6,216 nucleotides of DNA from Arthrobacter sp. (lineage in GTDB: Bacteria; Actinomycetota; Actinomycetes; Actinomycetales; Micrococcaceae). Position 1 is the stretch's first letter; every line of letters starts with the position of its first letter. A program made the position numbers and the translations under genes. The notes beneath the pieces were generated by a model that made no database searches, was not told the DNA's origin, and saw only the letters and a list, made by a program, of their open reading frames with translations. Shown piece after piece: positions 1-6,089 of this stretch. The stretch covers positions 1 to 6,216 of the forward strand of contig JAGLBH010000107.1 of assembly GCA_018260285.1 (NCBI GenBank). The letters are read 5' to 3'.

Positions 1-520
1 GGCGGAGGGCGGCGCGGAGCTCGGCGGCCAGCTCGGCCCGGCGAGCGGGCGGAACGATCGGGCGGCGCATGAGGCCGCGGCCGAAGCCGTCGTCGGCCCA
101 GCGGGGGACCACGTGGTCGTGGTAGTGCCAGACGTGCTGGGAGCCGCAGGGCTCGTTGTTCTGGCGGATCGTCACGCCGTCGCAGCCCCAGGCGAGCTTG
201 CAGGCGATCGCGGTGTCACGAACCATGGCGGAGACGGCCGCCATCTGGGCGTCGGTCATGAAGTACAGGGACTCGACATGCTCGCGGGGCACCACCATGG
301 GGTGGCCCGGCTGCGGCTCAAAGCCGTGAGAGGCGATGAACACGAGCACGTCGTCGTCGGCGAAGACCAGGTCGCCCGGCTCGCAGAGGTTAGAGGGATG
401 GGAGGTGTCGCCGTCGCGCAGCCCGCAGAACGGGCAGGGGTAGGCGTGAGGCGCGTGGGACGGAAACAGCTCGGCGTGCTGAGCAGGGACGCTCGGGCCG
501 GAGGGCTGCCGCCCCGGCAT
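1..520 (-). CDS. HIT-family (histidine triad) protein, 3' end cut off by window edge
   Basis: HIT proteins are small cytosolic nucleotide-binding hydrolases or transferases that act on the alpha-phosphate of nucleotides (AMP-lysine, Ap4A and similar); the exact substrate here cannot be told. Reading leftwards from the ATG at 520, I translate 173 residues with no stop before the edge. Residues 1-28 are a Pro/His-rich leader. CPFC at 29-32 is a likely zinc-binding pair found in many HIT proteins. GHPMVVPREHV (72-82) is the usual strand near the active site. HVWHYHDHVVPR (129-140) holds the triad H132-x-H134-x-H136 followed by V-V, with H134 the expected nucleophile. The start codon shares one base with the stop of the upstream SUKH-like gene (TGATG), so the two are co-transcribed and probably translationally coupled. 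The C-terminal end is missing, so full length is unknown. The family call is firm; the biological role is not. Confidence 0.9.
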   Translation of the reverse strand, partial: MPGRQPSGPSVPAQHAELFPSHAPHAYPCPFCGLRDGDTSHPSNLCEPGDLVFADDDVLVFIASHGFEPQPGHPMVVPREHVESLYFMTDAQMAAVSAMVRDTAIACKLAWGCDGVTIRQNNEPCGSQHVWHYHDHVVPRWADDGFGRGLMRRPIVPPARRAELAAELRAALR

Positions 521-951
521 CAGTCCTCGTCCTCGTCGTCTTCGAAGATCCACTCGTACATGTCGAACATGAACTCGGTGAAGGTGCCGTCCTCAGAGAT
601 CCAGTCTCCGCGGGCGTTGTTCTTCCGGTAGACGATCGGGTCCGGCAGGGAGGCGTCCTTGGTGCGCATGCCCCAGGTGAACTCCTCGTTCTCGTCCTCG
701 AGGAACATGAGCACGCCGTCGTCGTCGACCTCGAGCTCGTCCGGGTCCCACACGAAGTGGAAGGCCTCCATGAACTCGATGCAGCCGCCGAGCGACTCGT
801 AGAACTCGCGCAGGGCGAGGGGGATGGTGACGCCCGCCTTCTCCAGAAGCGCGTCGAGCTCGGCGGGAGCGATGCCTTCGGCGGGGCTCCAGCGTTCGTC
901 GAGGTATTTGGGGACGAGGGACTTGAACTTCTCCGCGAATAATTCAGGCAC
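520..951 (-). CDS. SUKH / SMI1-KNR4-like small acidic protein
   Basis: This 143-residue cytosolic protein has no signal peptide or membrane segment. The SUKH-like features are a helical N-terminus with IPLALREFYESLGG (43-56), matching the family's P-x-x-L-x-x-F-Y...G signature. After it comes a beta-rich stretch with DGVLMFLEDENEEFTWGMR (78-96), like the acidic E-N-x-x-x-x-x-W-G-x-R segment of SMI1/KNR4-like proteins, and then LPDPIVY (102-108). It ends in a run of Asp and Glu (137-143). SUKH proteins are often immunity factors against secreted or contact-dependent toxins, but many have no known role, and no toxin gene is visible here. The start is GTG at 951; the same position has AGGA 7 bases upstream and a TANNNT box 6 bases upstream. 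Leu4 is encoded by TTA, a rare codon at this GC content. It overlaps the HIT gene by one base. Family assignment is by motif only, and function is unknown. Confidence 0.75.
   Translation of the reverse strand: MPELFAEKFKSLVPKYLDERWSPAEGIAPAELDALLEKAGVTIPLALREFYESLGGCIEFMEAFHFVWDPDELEVDDDGVLMFLEDENEEFTWGMRTKDASLPDPIVYRKNNARGDWISEDGTFTEFMFDMYEWIFEDDEDED
521..541 (-). promoter_or_regulatory. Shine-Dalgarno-like purine tract inside the upstream gene, for the HIT gene
   Basis: On the minus strand the last codons of the SUKH-like gene form a repeated GAGGAC tract directly before TGATG. One GAGGA lies 9 bases from the HIT ATG and a second only 3 bases from it. The more distant copy has workable ribosome-binding spacing. 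The tract also encodes the acidic Asp/Glu tail of the upstream protein, so one sequence may serve two purposes. This is inferred from sequence alone. Confidence 0.5.
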
Positions 952-957
952 GTCTTG

Positions 958-963
958 ATCCTA
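958..963 (-). promoter_or_regulatory. -10 box TAGGAT, predicted leaderless promoter of the SUKH-HIT pair
   Basis: On the minus strand TAGGAT fits the actinobacterial -10 consensus TANNNT. It is followed by exactly six bases (CAAGAC) and then the GTG start, so transcription would begin at or next to the start codon. I see no good -35. The same bases contain AGGA, 7 bases from GTG, so a conventional ribosome-binding site read by transcripts from the TRIC gene is equally possible. The box lies in the 33-base gap after the TRIC stop. Confidence 0.45.
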
Positions 964-984
964 CCGGGTGCGGGCAAATCCCCT

Positions 985-1647
985 TCAGGACCGGCGGGAG
1001 CCGATCCGCACCGCGAGCGACGCCGATTTCGAGCGCGCCGCCATGGGGGCGCCCCAGCCCTGCCGGTGGGCCGTCACGCGGAGGGCGAAGACCGAGCACG
1101 CCACTGCCAGTCCGGTCCAGAACCCGTACAGGTCCGCGCCCCACAGCATGGCCGTGAAGGCCGCGCCCACGAGGGCCGGGATCGCGTAGAGGTCGTTCGG
1201 GTTGAAGAGGCCCGGCGTCTCGTTGGCGACGACGTCCCGCAGCACGCCCCCGCCCACCCCCGTCATGACGCCGAGGAGCACCGCAGAGACCGGGTGCATC
1301 CCGTGCTGGAGCGCCCGCGAGGTGCCGCTGATGCAGAAGAGCGCCAGCCCGGCCGCGTCGAACACCATGAGCCAGTTGGTCCGCCGCAGGAAGGGCGCCG
1401 AGGCGAAGTGCACGCTGAGCGCAGCGAGGAGCACGGGCAGCAGGTAGATGGGGTTCGCGAAGGAGTTCGGCACGCCGTCGGCGATGATGAGGTCGCGGAC
1501 GACGCCGCCGCCCAGCCCCACGAGCGAGGCCAGGATGAGGGAGCCGATGAGGTCGAACTCCCGCCGGGCCGCCATGAGCGAGCCGGAGACGGCGAAGAAG
1601 TAGACGCCCAGGAGGTCGGCAGCCAAAGAGAGATTCACACTGTTCAC
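985..1647 (-). CDS. TRIC-type (UPF0126) trimeric cation channel, membrane protein
   Basis: This 220-residue inner-membrane protein belongs to the prokaryotic TRIC family, trimeric channels that pass K+ and other monovalent cations. About seven hydrophobic segments are visible (roughly 8-26, 33-50, 65-83, 92-109, 119-136, 153-169, 172-190), and the tail is short and basic. An internal duplication is clear. Residues 11-52 align with 97-138 at a constant offset of 86: D-x-x-G...SG is followed by GLGGGVVRD (44-52) in one half and GVGGGVLRD (130-138) in the other. The Gly-rich motifs are the family's pore and cation-site hallmark. The GTG start at 1647 is four bases after the pucR-type gene's stop. 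AGGGA, encoded in the last codons of that gene, sits 7 bases upstream; a second in-frame GTG three codons later is less well spaced. It is therefore the second gene of the regulator operon. The link between a cation channel and GABA regulation is not explained by sequence. Confidence 0.93.
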   Translation of the reverse strand: MNSVNLSLAADLLGVYFFAVSGSLMAARREFDLIGSLILASLVGLGGGVVRDLIIADGVPNSFANPIYLLPVLLAALSVHFASAPFLRRTNWLMVFDAAGLALFCISGTSRALQHGMHPVSAVLLGVMTGVGGGVLRDVVANETPGLFNPNDLYAIPALVGAAFTAMLWGADLYGFWTGLAVACSVFALRVTAHRQGWGAPMAARSKSASLAVRIGSRRS

Positions 1648-1651
1648 TCTC

Positions 1652-3151
1652 TCATCCCTGGGACCGCATCCCGGCAGCCTCGTCCCGGCGGGGGTGGGCC
1701 ACGTCCCAGGCCTTGAGGGCCAGGTTGAGGTGGGTGGCGCCGTCGATCGTCGTCAGGTCGTGGCCCGTGAGCTGCCGGATGGACTCCACCCGGTACCGGA
1801 TGGAGTTGCGGTGGACGCCGAGCTGCGCGGCGACCTCCTGCACGGCCCCGTCCCGCTCGAGGTAGGCGCGCAGCGTCTCCATGAGCTCGGCCTTCTCCGC
1901 GGCGAGCATGCCGATGGTCTGCTCGGCGAACTCGGTGGTCGGCGCGTCCTGCCCCGCGAGGAGCAGGGACATCATGGAGAGGCGGCTCGCCGCCACGGCC
2001 TCCCCGGGGGCGGCCTCCCGCGCGGCCCCCAGCGCCTCGTGCCACGCCCATTTCAGACCGGTCCACGGGTAGGGGCGGCTCACGCCCACGCGCGCGCTGA
2101 GCCCCGCCCGCTCGAGAATCCGGCAGAGCTCGTCCGTGGAGTCCCGGAGCGCGGCGATGAGCAGGTGCTCCCCGATGAGGGCCGTGCGCACCACGCCGAG
2201 CTCGCGCAGGCTCGCGTCCCTGCCCTGAGGAAGCGGCAGCGAGGCGAGCGCCCGCCGCTGCCCCGAGGGAACCGAGACGACGAGGATGTGGTGGGCGTCG
2301 TCGTCCATCCCGATCGACCGCAGGCGCGCCTGGGCCTCCGCGCCGCGCAGGGTGGAGCTGATGACGTCCTGGAGGATCTGCCCGGCGGCCTGGCGCTCGC
2401 GGACGAGCGCGCGGTTGTCGTTCGCGAGCTCGACGCCGAGGAGCGAGCGCGCGTAGTCGACGGCGGACGGCGCGTGGCTCGGCGCCCCCGGCCCCACGAG
2501 GCTCCAGAGGGAGGCCCGGTCCTTGTACCCGGTGGGGATGGGCTGCTTAAGCCAGGCGGGGTCGTCGTCGCCCGCGGGAACCCGGCCCACAGAGTGGATG
2601 AGGCTGCCGTGGCGGTGCAGCTGAAGCGGGCCGTGCGTGAGCTGCGCGAGGGTCTCCAGGAGGGCAGTCTGCCCCTTCTCCCGCCCGCCGGAGACGAGCG
2701 CCGCGGCCAGCTTCTGGTGCGCCGCGAGGAGGCTGCTGAGGGAGGCGGTGTGCTGTTCGGCGATCCGCTCGCTCACGAGCTTTCCGATCGCCACGAACGG
2801 CGTGGCCTCCGGGACGACGACGACGGGCAGCCCGGCCTCCTCCGCCGCCGCGAGAAGGCGCTCGGGCACCTGCGCGTGGGTCATCTGGGACTCGGGCCGG
2901 CCCACGCCGAAGCCCAGCCCCGCCGCGCCCGCCCGGGCGATGGAGCGCACGAACTCCTCCTGCTCCTCGGGCGCGTGCAGGCGGACGCCCGTCGTGAGGA
3001 CGAGCTCGCCCCCGTCGAGGTAGGCGCTCGGGTCCCGCAGCTCGGTCGAGGCGGCGAAGCTCAGGGGCTGCTCGAGGCTTGCGGGGGCATGGTCTCGGGT
3101 GGCCAGCACAAGGCCGAAGCGGGGGTGGCTGAGGAGCTCTGCGAGGGTCAC
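1652..3151 (-). CDS. PucR-family transcriptional regulator, likely controller of the divergent GABA operon
   Basis: This 499-residue soluble regulator has the full PucR architecture. An N-terminal PucR sensor-like domain (about 3-125) begins directly at the start codon and includes GGELVLTTGVRL (47-58). A variable linker and a CdaR GGDEF-like middle region (about 270-380) follow. A C-terminal HTH_30 DNA-binding domain (about 422-482) has the typical segment VQEVAAQLGVHRNSIRYR (437-454). Family members are usually activators of purine, proline or amino-acid catabolic genes and often respond to the pathway substrate. It lies divergent to the aminobutyraldehyde dehydrogenase-gabT operon across 118 bases. 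C. glutamicum GabR, also PucR-type, activates gabTDP, so GABA or a related compound is a reasonable effector; this is an inference. The GTG start at 3151 fits the domain's N-terminus. A GGAG two bases from it is too close for a normal ribosome-binding site, whereas TAGGCT six bases upstream fits a leaderless mRNA. Confidence 0.93.
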   Translation of the reverse strand: MTLAELLSHPRFGLVLATRDHAPASLEQPLSFAASTELRDPSAYLDGGELVLTTGVRLHAPEEQEEFVRSIARAGAAGLGFGVGRPESQMTHAQVPERLLAAAEEAGLPVVVVPEATPFVAIGKLVSERIAEQHTASLSSLLAAHQKLAAALVSGGREKGQTALLETLAQLTHGPLQLHRHGSLIHSVGRVPAGDDDPAWLKQPIPTGYKDRASLWSLVGPGAPSHAPSAVDYARSLLGVELANDNRALVRERQAAGQILQDVISSTLRGAEAQARLRSIGMDDDAHHILVVSVPSGQRRALASLPLPQGRDASLRELGVVRTALIGEHLLIAALRDSTDELCRILERAGLSARVGVSRPYPWTGLKWAWHEALGAAREAAPGEAVAASRLSMMSLLLAGQDAPTTEFAEQTIGMLAAEKAELMETLRAYLERDGAVQEVAAQLGVHRNSIRYRVESIRQLTGHDLTTIDGATHLNLALKAWDVAHPRRDEAAGMRSQG

Positions 3152-3157
3152 CGCTCC

Positions 3158-3188
3158 AGCCTAGAAGCCCGGGGGCGGCCTCCGCCAA
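3158..3188 (-). promoter_or_regulatory. Predicted leaderless promoter of the PucR-type gene
   Basis: On the minus strand TAGGCT (3163-3158) matches TANNNT and is followed by six bases (GGAGCG) and the GTG start at 3151. A weak -35 candidate, TTGGCG (3188-3183), lies 19 bases upstream of the -10. This -35 overlaps the left arm of the inverted repeat at 3186-3193, which would allow autoregulation. The -10 spacing is strong evidence; the -35 is tentative. Confidence 0.6.
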
Positions 3189-3214
3189 TCGTTCCGAGGA
3201 ATGAAAAACGATTG
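3186..3214. promoter_or_regulatory. Candidate regulator operator: perfect 8-bp inverted repeat
   Basis: CAATCGTT at 3186-3193 and AACGATTG at 3207-3214 are exact reverse complements separated by 13 bases. Their centres are 21 bp apart, two helical turns, as expected for a dimeric regulator contacting one DNA face. The element's centre is about 70 bases upstream of the predicted dehydrogenase transcription start and about 50 upstream of that of the regulator gene. The left arm touches the regulator's tentative -35. A smaller palindrome, TTCCGAGGAA (3192-3201; 4-bp arms), lies partly inside it. Assignment to the PucR-type protein is by position only. Confidence 0.5.
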
Positions 3215-3242
3215 TGTCTGTTGTGCCTGCGCTCAAACACAG
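3212..3242. repeat. Tandem 9-bp direct repeat with a nearby inverted copy, possible activator subsites
   Basis: TTGTGTCTG (3212-3220) is followed at once by TTGTGCCTG (3221-3229), identical at 8 of 9 bases. CAAACACAG (3234-3242) is a third copy on the opposite strand: the reverse complement of the first repeat is CAGACACAA, which matches it at 7 of 9 bases. The copies lie immediately upstream of and across the predicted -35 of the dehydrogenase operon, about -58 to -28 from the predicted start. Such placement suits activator binding sites, but in 31 bases chance similarity is possible. Confidence 0.4.
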
Positions 3243-3263
3243 TGCCCTCCGTCTCACTAGAGT
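3234..3263 (+). promoter_or_regulatory. Predicted leaderless promoter of the aminobutyraldehyde dehydrogenase-gabT operon
   Basis: TAGAGT (3258-3263) fits TANNNT, followed by six bases (GGGAGT) and the ATG at 3270. CAAACA (3234-3239), 18 bases upstream of the -10, keeps the ACA half of TTGACA and may be a weak -35. A weak -35 is usual at an activator-dependent promoter. The GGGAG before ATG is only one base away, too close for a standard ribosome-binding site, which favours a leaderless transcript. Confidence 0.6.
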
Positions 3264-3269
3264 GGGAGT

Positions 3270-4697
3270 ATGACTCTTCAGAATTTCATTGACGGCGCTT
3301 TCGTCGACTCCCGCGGCGCCGCGACCATCGATGTCGTCTCTCCGGTGACCGGCGAGGTCGTCGCCGTCTCTCCCGTGTCCGTCGAAGAGGACGTGAACGC
3401 GGCCTTCGAAGCCGCCGAGCGCGCCTTCACCCGCGAGTGGCGGGACACCACGCCCTCCGTCCGCCAGCGCCTCCTCCTCAAGCTGGCCGACGCCGTCGAG
3501 GCCCACGCCGACGAGCTCGTCGAGGCCCAGCACCGCAACACCGGCCAGGTCAAGGAGATGATCCGGACCGAGGAGGTCATGGCCGGCGCAGACCAGTTCC
3601 GCTTCTTCGCAGGCGCCGCCCGCCTCCTCGAGGGCAAGGCCGCAGGCGAGTACATGGAGGGCCACACCTCCTGGATCCGCCGCGAGCCGATCGGCGTCGT
3701 GGCCCAGGTGGCCCCGTGGAACTACCCCTTCCTCATGGCCGTCTGGAAGCTCGGCCCGGCCCTTGCGGCGGGCAACACCGTGGTGCTCAAGCCGTCCGAC
3801 ACGACGCCTGAGTCCACCCTCGTTCTCGCGCGCCTCATCGGGGAGATCTTCCCGGCAGGCGTGGTCAACGTGGTCCTCGGCGACGCCTCCACGGGCACCC
3901 TCATGACGGAGCACCCCGTGCCGGGCCTCGTCTCCATCACGGGCTCCGTCCGGGCGGGCATCGCCGTCGCCACGAGCGCCGCCAAGGGGCTCAAGCGCGC
4001 GCACCTCGAGCTGGGAGGCAAGGCCCCCGCCGTCGTCTTCGCGGACGCCGACCTCAAGCGCACCGCCGAGCAGATCACCGAGTTCGCGTTCTTCAACGCG
4101 GGCCAGGACTGCACGGCCATCACCCGCGTCCTCGTCGAGGCCTCCGCGCACGACGAGCTCGTGGAGCTCATGGCAGAGCACACGAAGACGCTGGGCACGG
4201 GCAGCCAGAACGACGCCGAGAACTACTTCGGCCCCCTCAACAACGCGAACCACTTCCAGCAGGTCTCCGGGGTCGTCGAGCGGCTCCCGGAGCACTGCTC
4301 CATCGTCACCGGCGGCAAGCGGGCCGGCGACCGCGGGTTCTTCTTCGAGCCGACGATCATCACGGGCGCTCGCCAGGAGGACGACGTCGTCCAGCAGGAG
4401 ACGTTCGGCCCGGTCATCACCGTGCAGCCCTTCACCACGGAGGAGAAGGCGCTCGAGCTGGCCAACGGCGTCGACTACGCCCTCGCCGCCAGCGTGTGGA
4501 CCACCGACCACGGCCGCGCGATGCGCCTCAGCCGGGGCCTCGACTTCGGGGCGGTCTGGATCAACACGCACATCATGCTCGTCGCCGAGATGCCCCACGG
4601 CGGCTTCAAGAAGTCCGGCTACGGCAAGGACCTCTCGATGTACTCCGTCGAAGAGTACACCCGGGTCAAGCACGTCATGAGCGTCCTCGACGCCTGA
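3270..4697 (+). CDS. patD: Gamma-aminobutyraldehyde dehydrogenase (PatD/YdcW type)
   Basis: This soluble NAD(P)-dependent aldehyde dehydrogenase oxidises 4-aminobutyraldehyde, from putrescine, to GABA. Its 475 residues match the length of the E. coli enzyme (about 474). Expected catalytic features are present: N151 in APWNYPF, K174 in LKPSD for cofactor binding, the TGS turn at 224-226, the general base E247 in LELGGK, the nucleophile C281 in NAGQDC, and E377 in ETFGP. Segments typical of this subfamily rather than of succinate-semialdehyde dehydrogenase are RFFAGAARLLEG (111-122), GEYMEGHTSWIRR (126-138) and the C-terminal stretch NTHIMLVAEMPHGG (432-445) followed by SGYGKDLSMY. D177 replaces the Glu usual after KPS in the E. 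coli protein, a conservative change in the ribose-binding site. It is the first gene of the operon, with gabT 43 bases downstream. A different omega-amino aldehyde substrate remains possible because aldehyde dehydrogenase specificity is loose. Confidence 0.9.
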   Translation: MTLQNFIDGAFVDSRGAATIDVVSPVTGEVVAVSPVSVEEDVNAAFEAAERAFTREWRDTTPSVRQRLLLKLADAVEAHADELVEAQHRNTGQVKEMIRTEEVMAGADQFRFFAGAARLLEGKAAGEYMEGHTSWIRREPIGVVAQVAPWNYPFLMAVWKLGPALAAGNTVVLKPSDTTPESTLVLARLIGEIFPAGVVNVVLGDASTGTLMTEHPVPGLVSITGSVRAGIAVATSAAKGLKRAHLELGGKAPAVVFADADLKRTAEQITEFAFFNAGQDCTAITRVLVEASAHDELVELMAEHTKTLGTGSQNDAENYFGPLNNANHFQQVSGVVERLPEHCSIVTGGKRAGDRGFFFEPTIITGARQEDDVVQQETFGPVITVQPFTTEEKALELANGVDYALAASVWTTDHGRAMRLSRGLDFGAVWINTHIMLVAEMPHGGFKKSGYGKDLSMYSVEEYTRVKHVMSVLDA

Positions 4698-4727
4698 CCT
4701 GCGCCCCAGCCGAGCATCCACCCACCA

Positions 4728-4735
4728 GAGAAGGA
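4728..4735 (+). promoter_or_regulatory. Ribosome-binding site of gabT
   Basis: GAGAAGGA ends five bases before the ATG at 4741, a strong Shine-Dalgarno match that fixes the start. The 43-base gap after the dehydrogenase stop shows no hairpin or -10 box, so gabT is read from the upstream promoter. Confidence 0.8.
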
Positions 4736-4740
4736 CCACC

Positions 4741-6087
4741 ATGAGCCAGAGCCCCGCCCCCACCTTCCGACTTGAGCAGAAGCGCCACGTGCTCAAGGAC
4801 TTCCCCGGCCCCAAGTCCAGCGCCCTCGCCGAGCGGCGCAAGGACGCTGTGGCTGCGGGCGTCGCCTCGACCGTCCCCGTGTACGTCCAGGACGCCGACG
4901 GAGGGATCATCCTCGACATCGACGGCAACTCCTTCGTGGACCTCGGCTCCGGCATCGCCGTGACGAGCGTCGGCGCGTCCGAGCCGGCCGTCGTGGGGGC
5001 TGTGGCCGAGGCCGCAGGGCACTTCACCCACACGTGCTTCATGGTCACCCCGTACGAGGGCTACGTGGAGGTCGCCGAGCGCCTCAACACGCTCACCCCC
5101 GGGGACCATGCCAAGAAGACCGTGCTCTTCAACTCCGGCGCGGAGGCTGTGGAGAACGCCGTGAAGATCGCGCGCATCGCCACGGGGCGCAGCGCCGTCG
5201 TCGTCTTCGACCACGCCTACCACGGCCGCACGAACCTGACGATGGCCCTCACGGCCAAGTCCATGCCGTACAAGCACGGGTTCGGGCCGTTCGCCTCGGA
5301 GGTGTACCGGGTGCCGATGAGCTACCCGTTCCGCGAGGAGAACCCCGAGATCACGGGCGCAGAGGCCGCCCAGCGCGCCATCACGATGATCGAGAAGCAG
5401 ATCGGCGCCGACCAGGTGGCCGCGCTCGTCATCGAGCCGATCCAGGGCGAGGGCGGCTTCATCGTCCCCGCAGAGGGCTTCCTCCCGGCGCTCGCTGAGT
5501 GGGCCAAGGCCAACGGCGTCGTGTTCGTGGCGGACGAGGTCCAGGCGGGCTTCTGCCGCACGGGCGAGTGGTTCGCCGTGGACCACGAGGGCGTGGTGCC
5601 GGATCTCGTGACGATGGCCAAGGGCATCGCCGGCGGCATGCCGCTCTCGGCCGTGACGGGCCGGGCCGAGCTGCTCGACTCCGTCCACGGCGGCGGCCTC
5701 GGCGGCACCTACGGCGGTAACCCCGTGGCCTGTGCCGCGGCGCTCGCCGCCCTGGACGTCATGGAGGAGCAGGACCTCAACGCGAAGGCCCGCCGCATCG
5801 AGGAGATCGCCCGCGGCGTGCTCGAGCCCCTCGTGGGCGAGGGCGTGGTGGGCGAGCTGCGCGGGCGCGGCGCGATGCTCGCGATCGAGCTCGTCGAGCC
5901 GGGCACGAAGAAGCCCAACCCCGAGGCGGCCAAGGCCATCGCGGCTGCCTGCCTCAAGGAGGGCGTCATCATCCTGACGTGCGGCACCTACGGGAACATC
6001 ATCCGCCTGCTGCCGCCGCTCGTCATCGGCGAGGAGCTCCTCACGGACGCCCTCGGCGTGCTCGCCACGGCCATCAAGGCCCAGTAG
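4741..6087 (+). CDS. gabT: 4-aminobutyrate--2-oxoglutarate transaminase
   Basis: This cytosolic PLP-dependent class III aminotransferase (fold type I) converts GABA and 2-oxoglutarate to succinate semialdehyde and glutamate. It is 448 residues, slightly longer than E. coli GabT because of an N-terminal extension of about 22 residues. Aligning by eye with the E. coli enzyme, the key residues are kept: I72 (E. coli I50), R163 in AYHGRT (R141), E232 and E237 in IEPIQGEGG (E206, E211), D265 in ADEVQAG (binds the PLP ring nitrogen), K294 in MAKGIAGG (Schiff-base lysine), T323 in GGTYGGNP (phosphate contact from the partner subunit) and R422 in IIRLLPPL (R398, binds the 2-oxoglutarate carboxylate). 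I72, R163 and E237 are the residues linked to GABA rather than ornithine specificity. It uses the product of the preceding gene, so the pair forms consecutive steps of putrescine-to-succinate breakdown. No succinate-semialdehyde dehydrogenase follows within the window. Confidence 0.95.
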   Translation: MSQSPAPTFRLEQKRHVLKDFPGPKSSALAERRKDAVAAGVASTVPVYVQDADGGIILDIDGNSFVDLGSGIAVTSVGASEPAVVGAVAEAAGHFTHTCFMVTPYEGYVEVAERLNTLTPGDHAKKTVLFNSGAEAVENAVKIARIATGRSAVVVFDHAYHGRTNLTMALTAKSMPYKHGFGPFASEVYRVPMSYPFREENPEITGAEAAQRAITMIEKQIGADQVAALVIEPIQGEGGFIVPAEGFLPALAEWAKANGVVFVADEVQAGFCRTGEWFAVDHEGVVPDLVTMAKGIAGGMPLSAVTGRAELLDSVHGGGLGGTYGGNPVACAAALAALDVMEEQDLNAKARRIEEIARGVLEPLVGEGVVGELRGRGAMLAIELVEPGTKKPNPEAAKAIAAACLKEGVIILTCGTYGNIIRLLPPLVIGEELLTDALGVLATAIKAQ

Positions 6088-6089
6088 CA

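Noticed and set aside
113..631. 172-codon plus-strand open frame opposite the HIT gene
   Set aside because: The minus strand has a histidine triad and CPFC motif in one continuous frame; the plus frame has a Ser run and no domain.
967..1012. GGTGCGG (967-973) and CCGCACC (1006-1012) as a terminator between the TRIC and SUKH-like genes
   Set aside because: Only 7 bp with a loop of about 32 bases, partly inside the TRIC coding end; expected by chance in GC-rich DNA.
955..1716. 253-codon plus-strand open frame opposite the TRIC gene
   Set aside because: His/Arg/Glu/Gly-rich shadow; the opposite strand encodes a clear duplicated membrane channel.
1694..3292. 532-codon plus-strand open frame opposite the PucR-type gene
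   Set aside because: Low-complexity Arg/Gly/Glu/Pro-rich translation with no domain; the minus-strand frame has full PucR architecture.
3270..4697. Succinate-semialdehyde dehydrogenase (gabD) as the identity of the aldehyde dehydrogenase
   Set aside because: The gabT neighbourhood suggests it, but the residues around the active-site entrance and C-terminus match the aminobutyraldehyde dehydrogenase subfamily much better.
2547..5048. 833-codon open frame on the minus strand crossing the PucR-type gene, the promoter region and both catabolic genes
   Set aside because: It is antisense to two well-supported enzymes and runs in another frame of the regulator. Its composition (low complexity, rich in Gly, Ala, Arg, Asp, Glu) is the usual artefact of GC-rich coding DNA, where stops are rare on the opposite strand.
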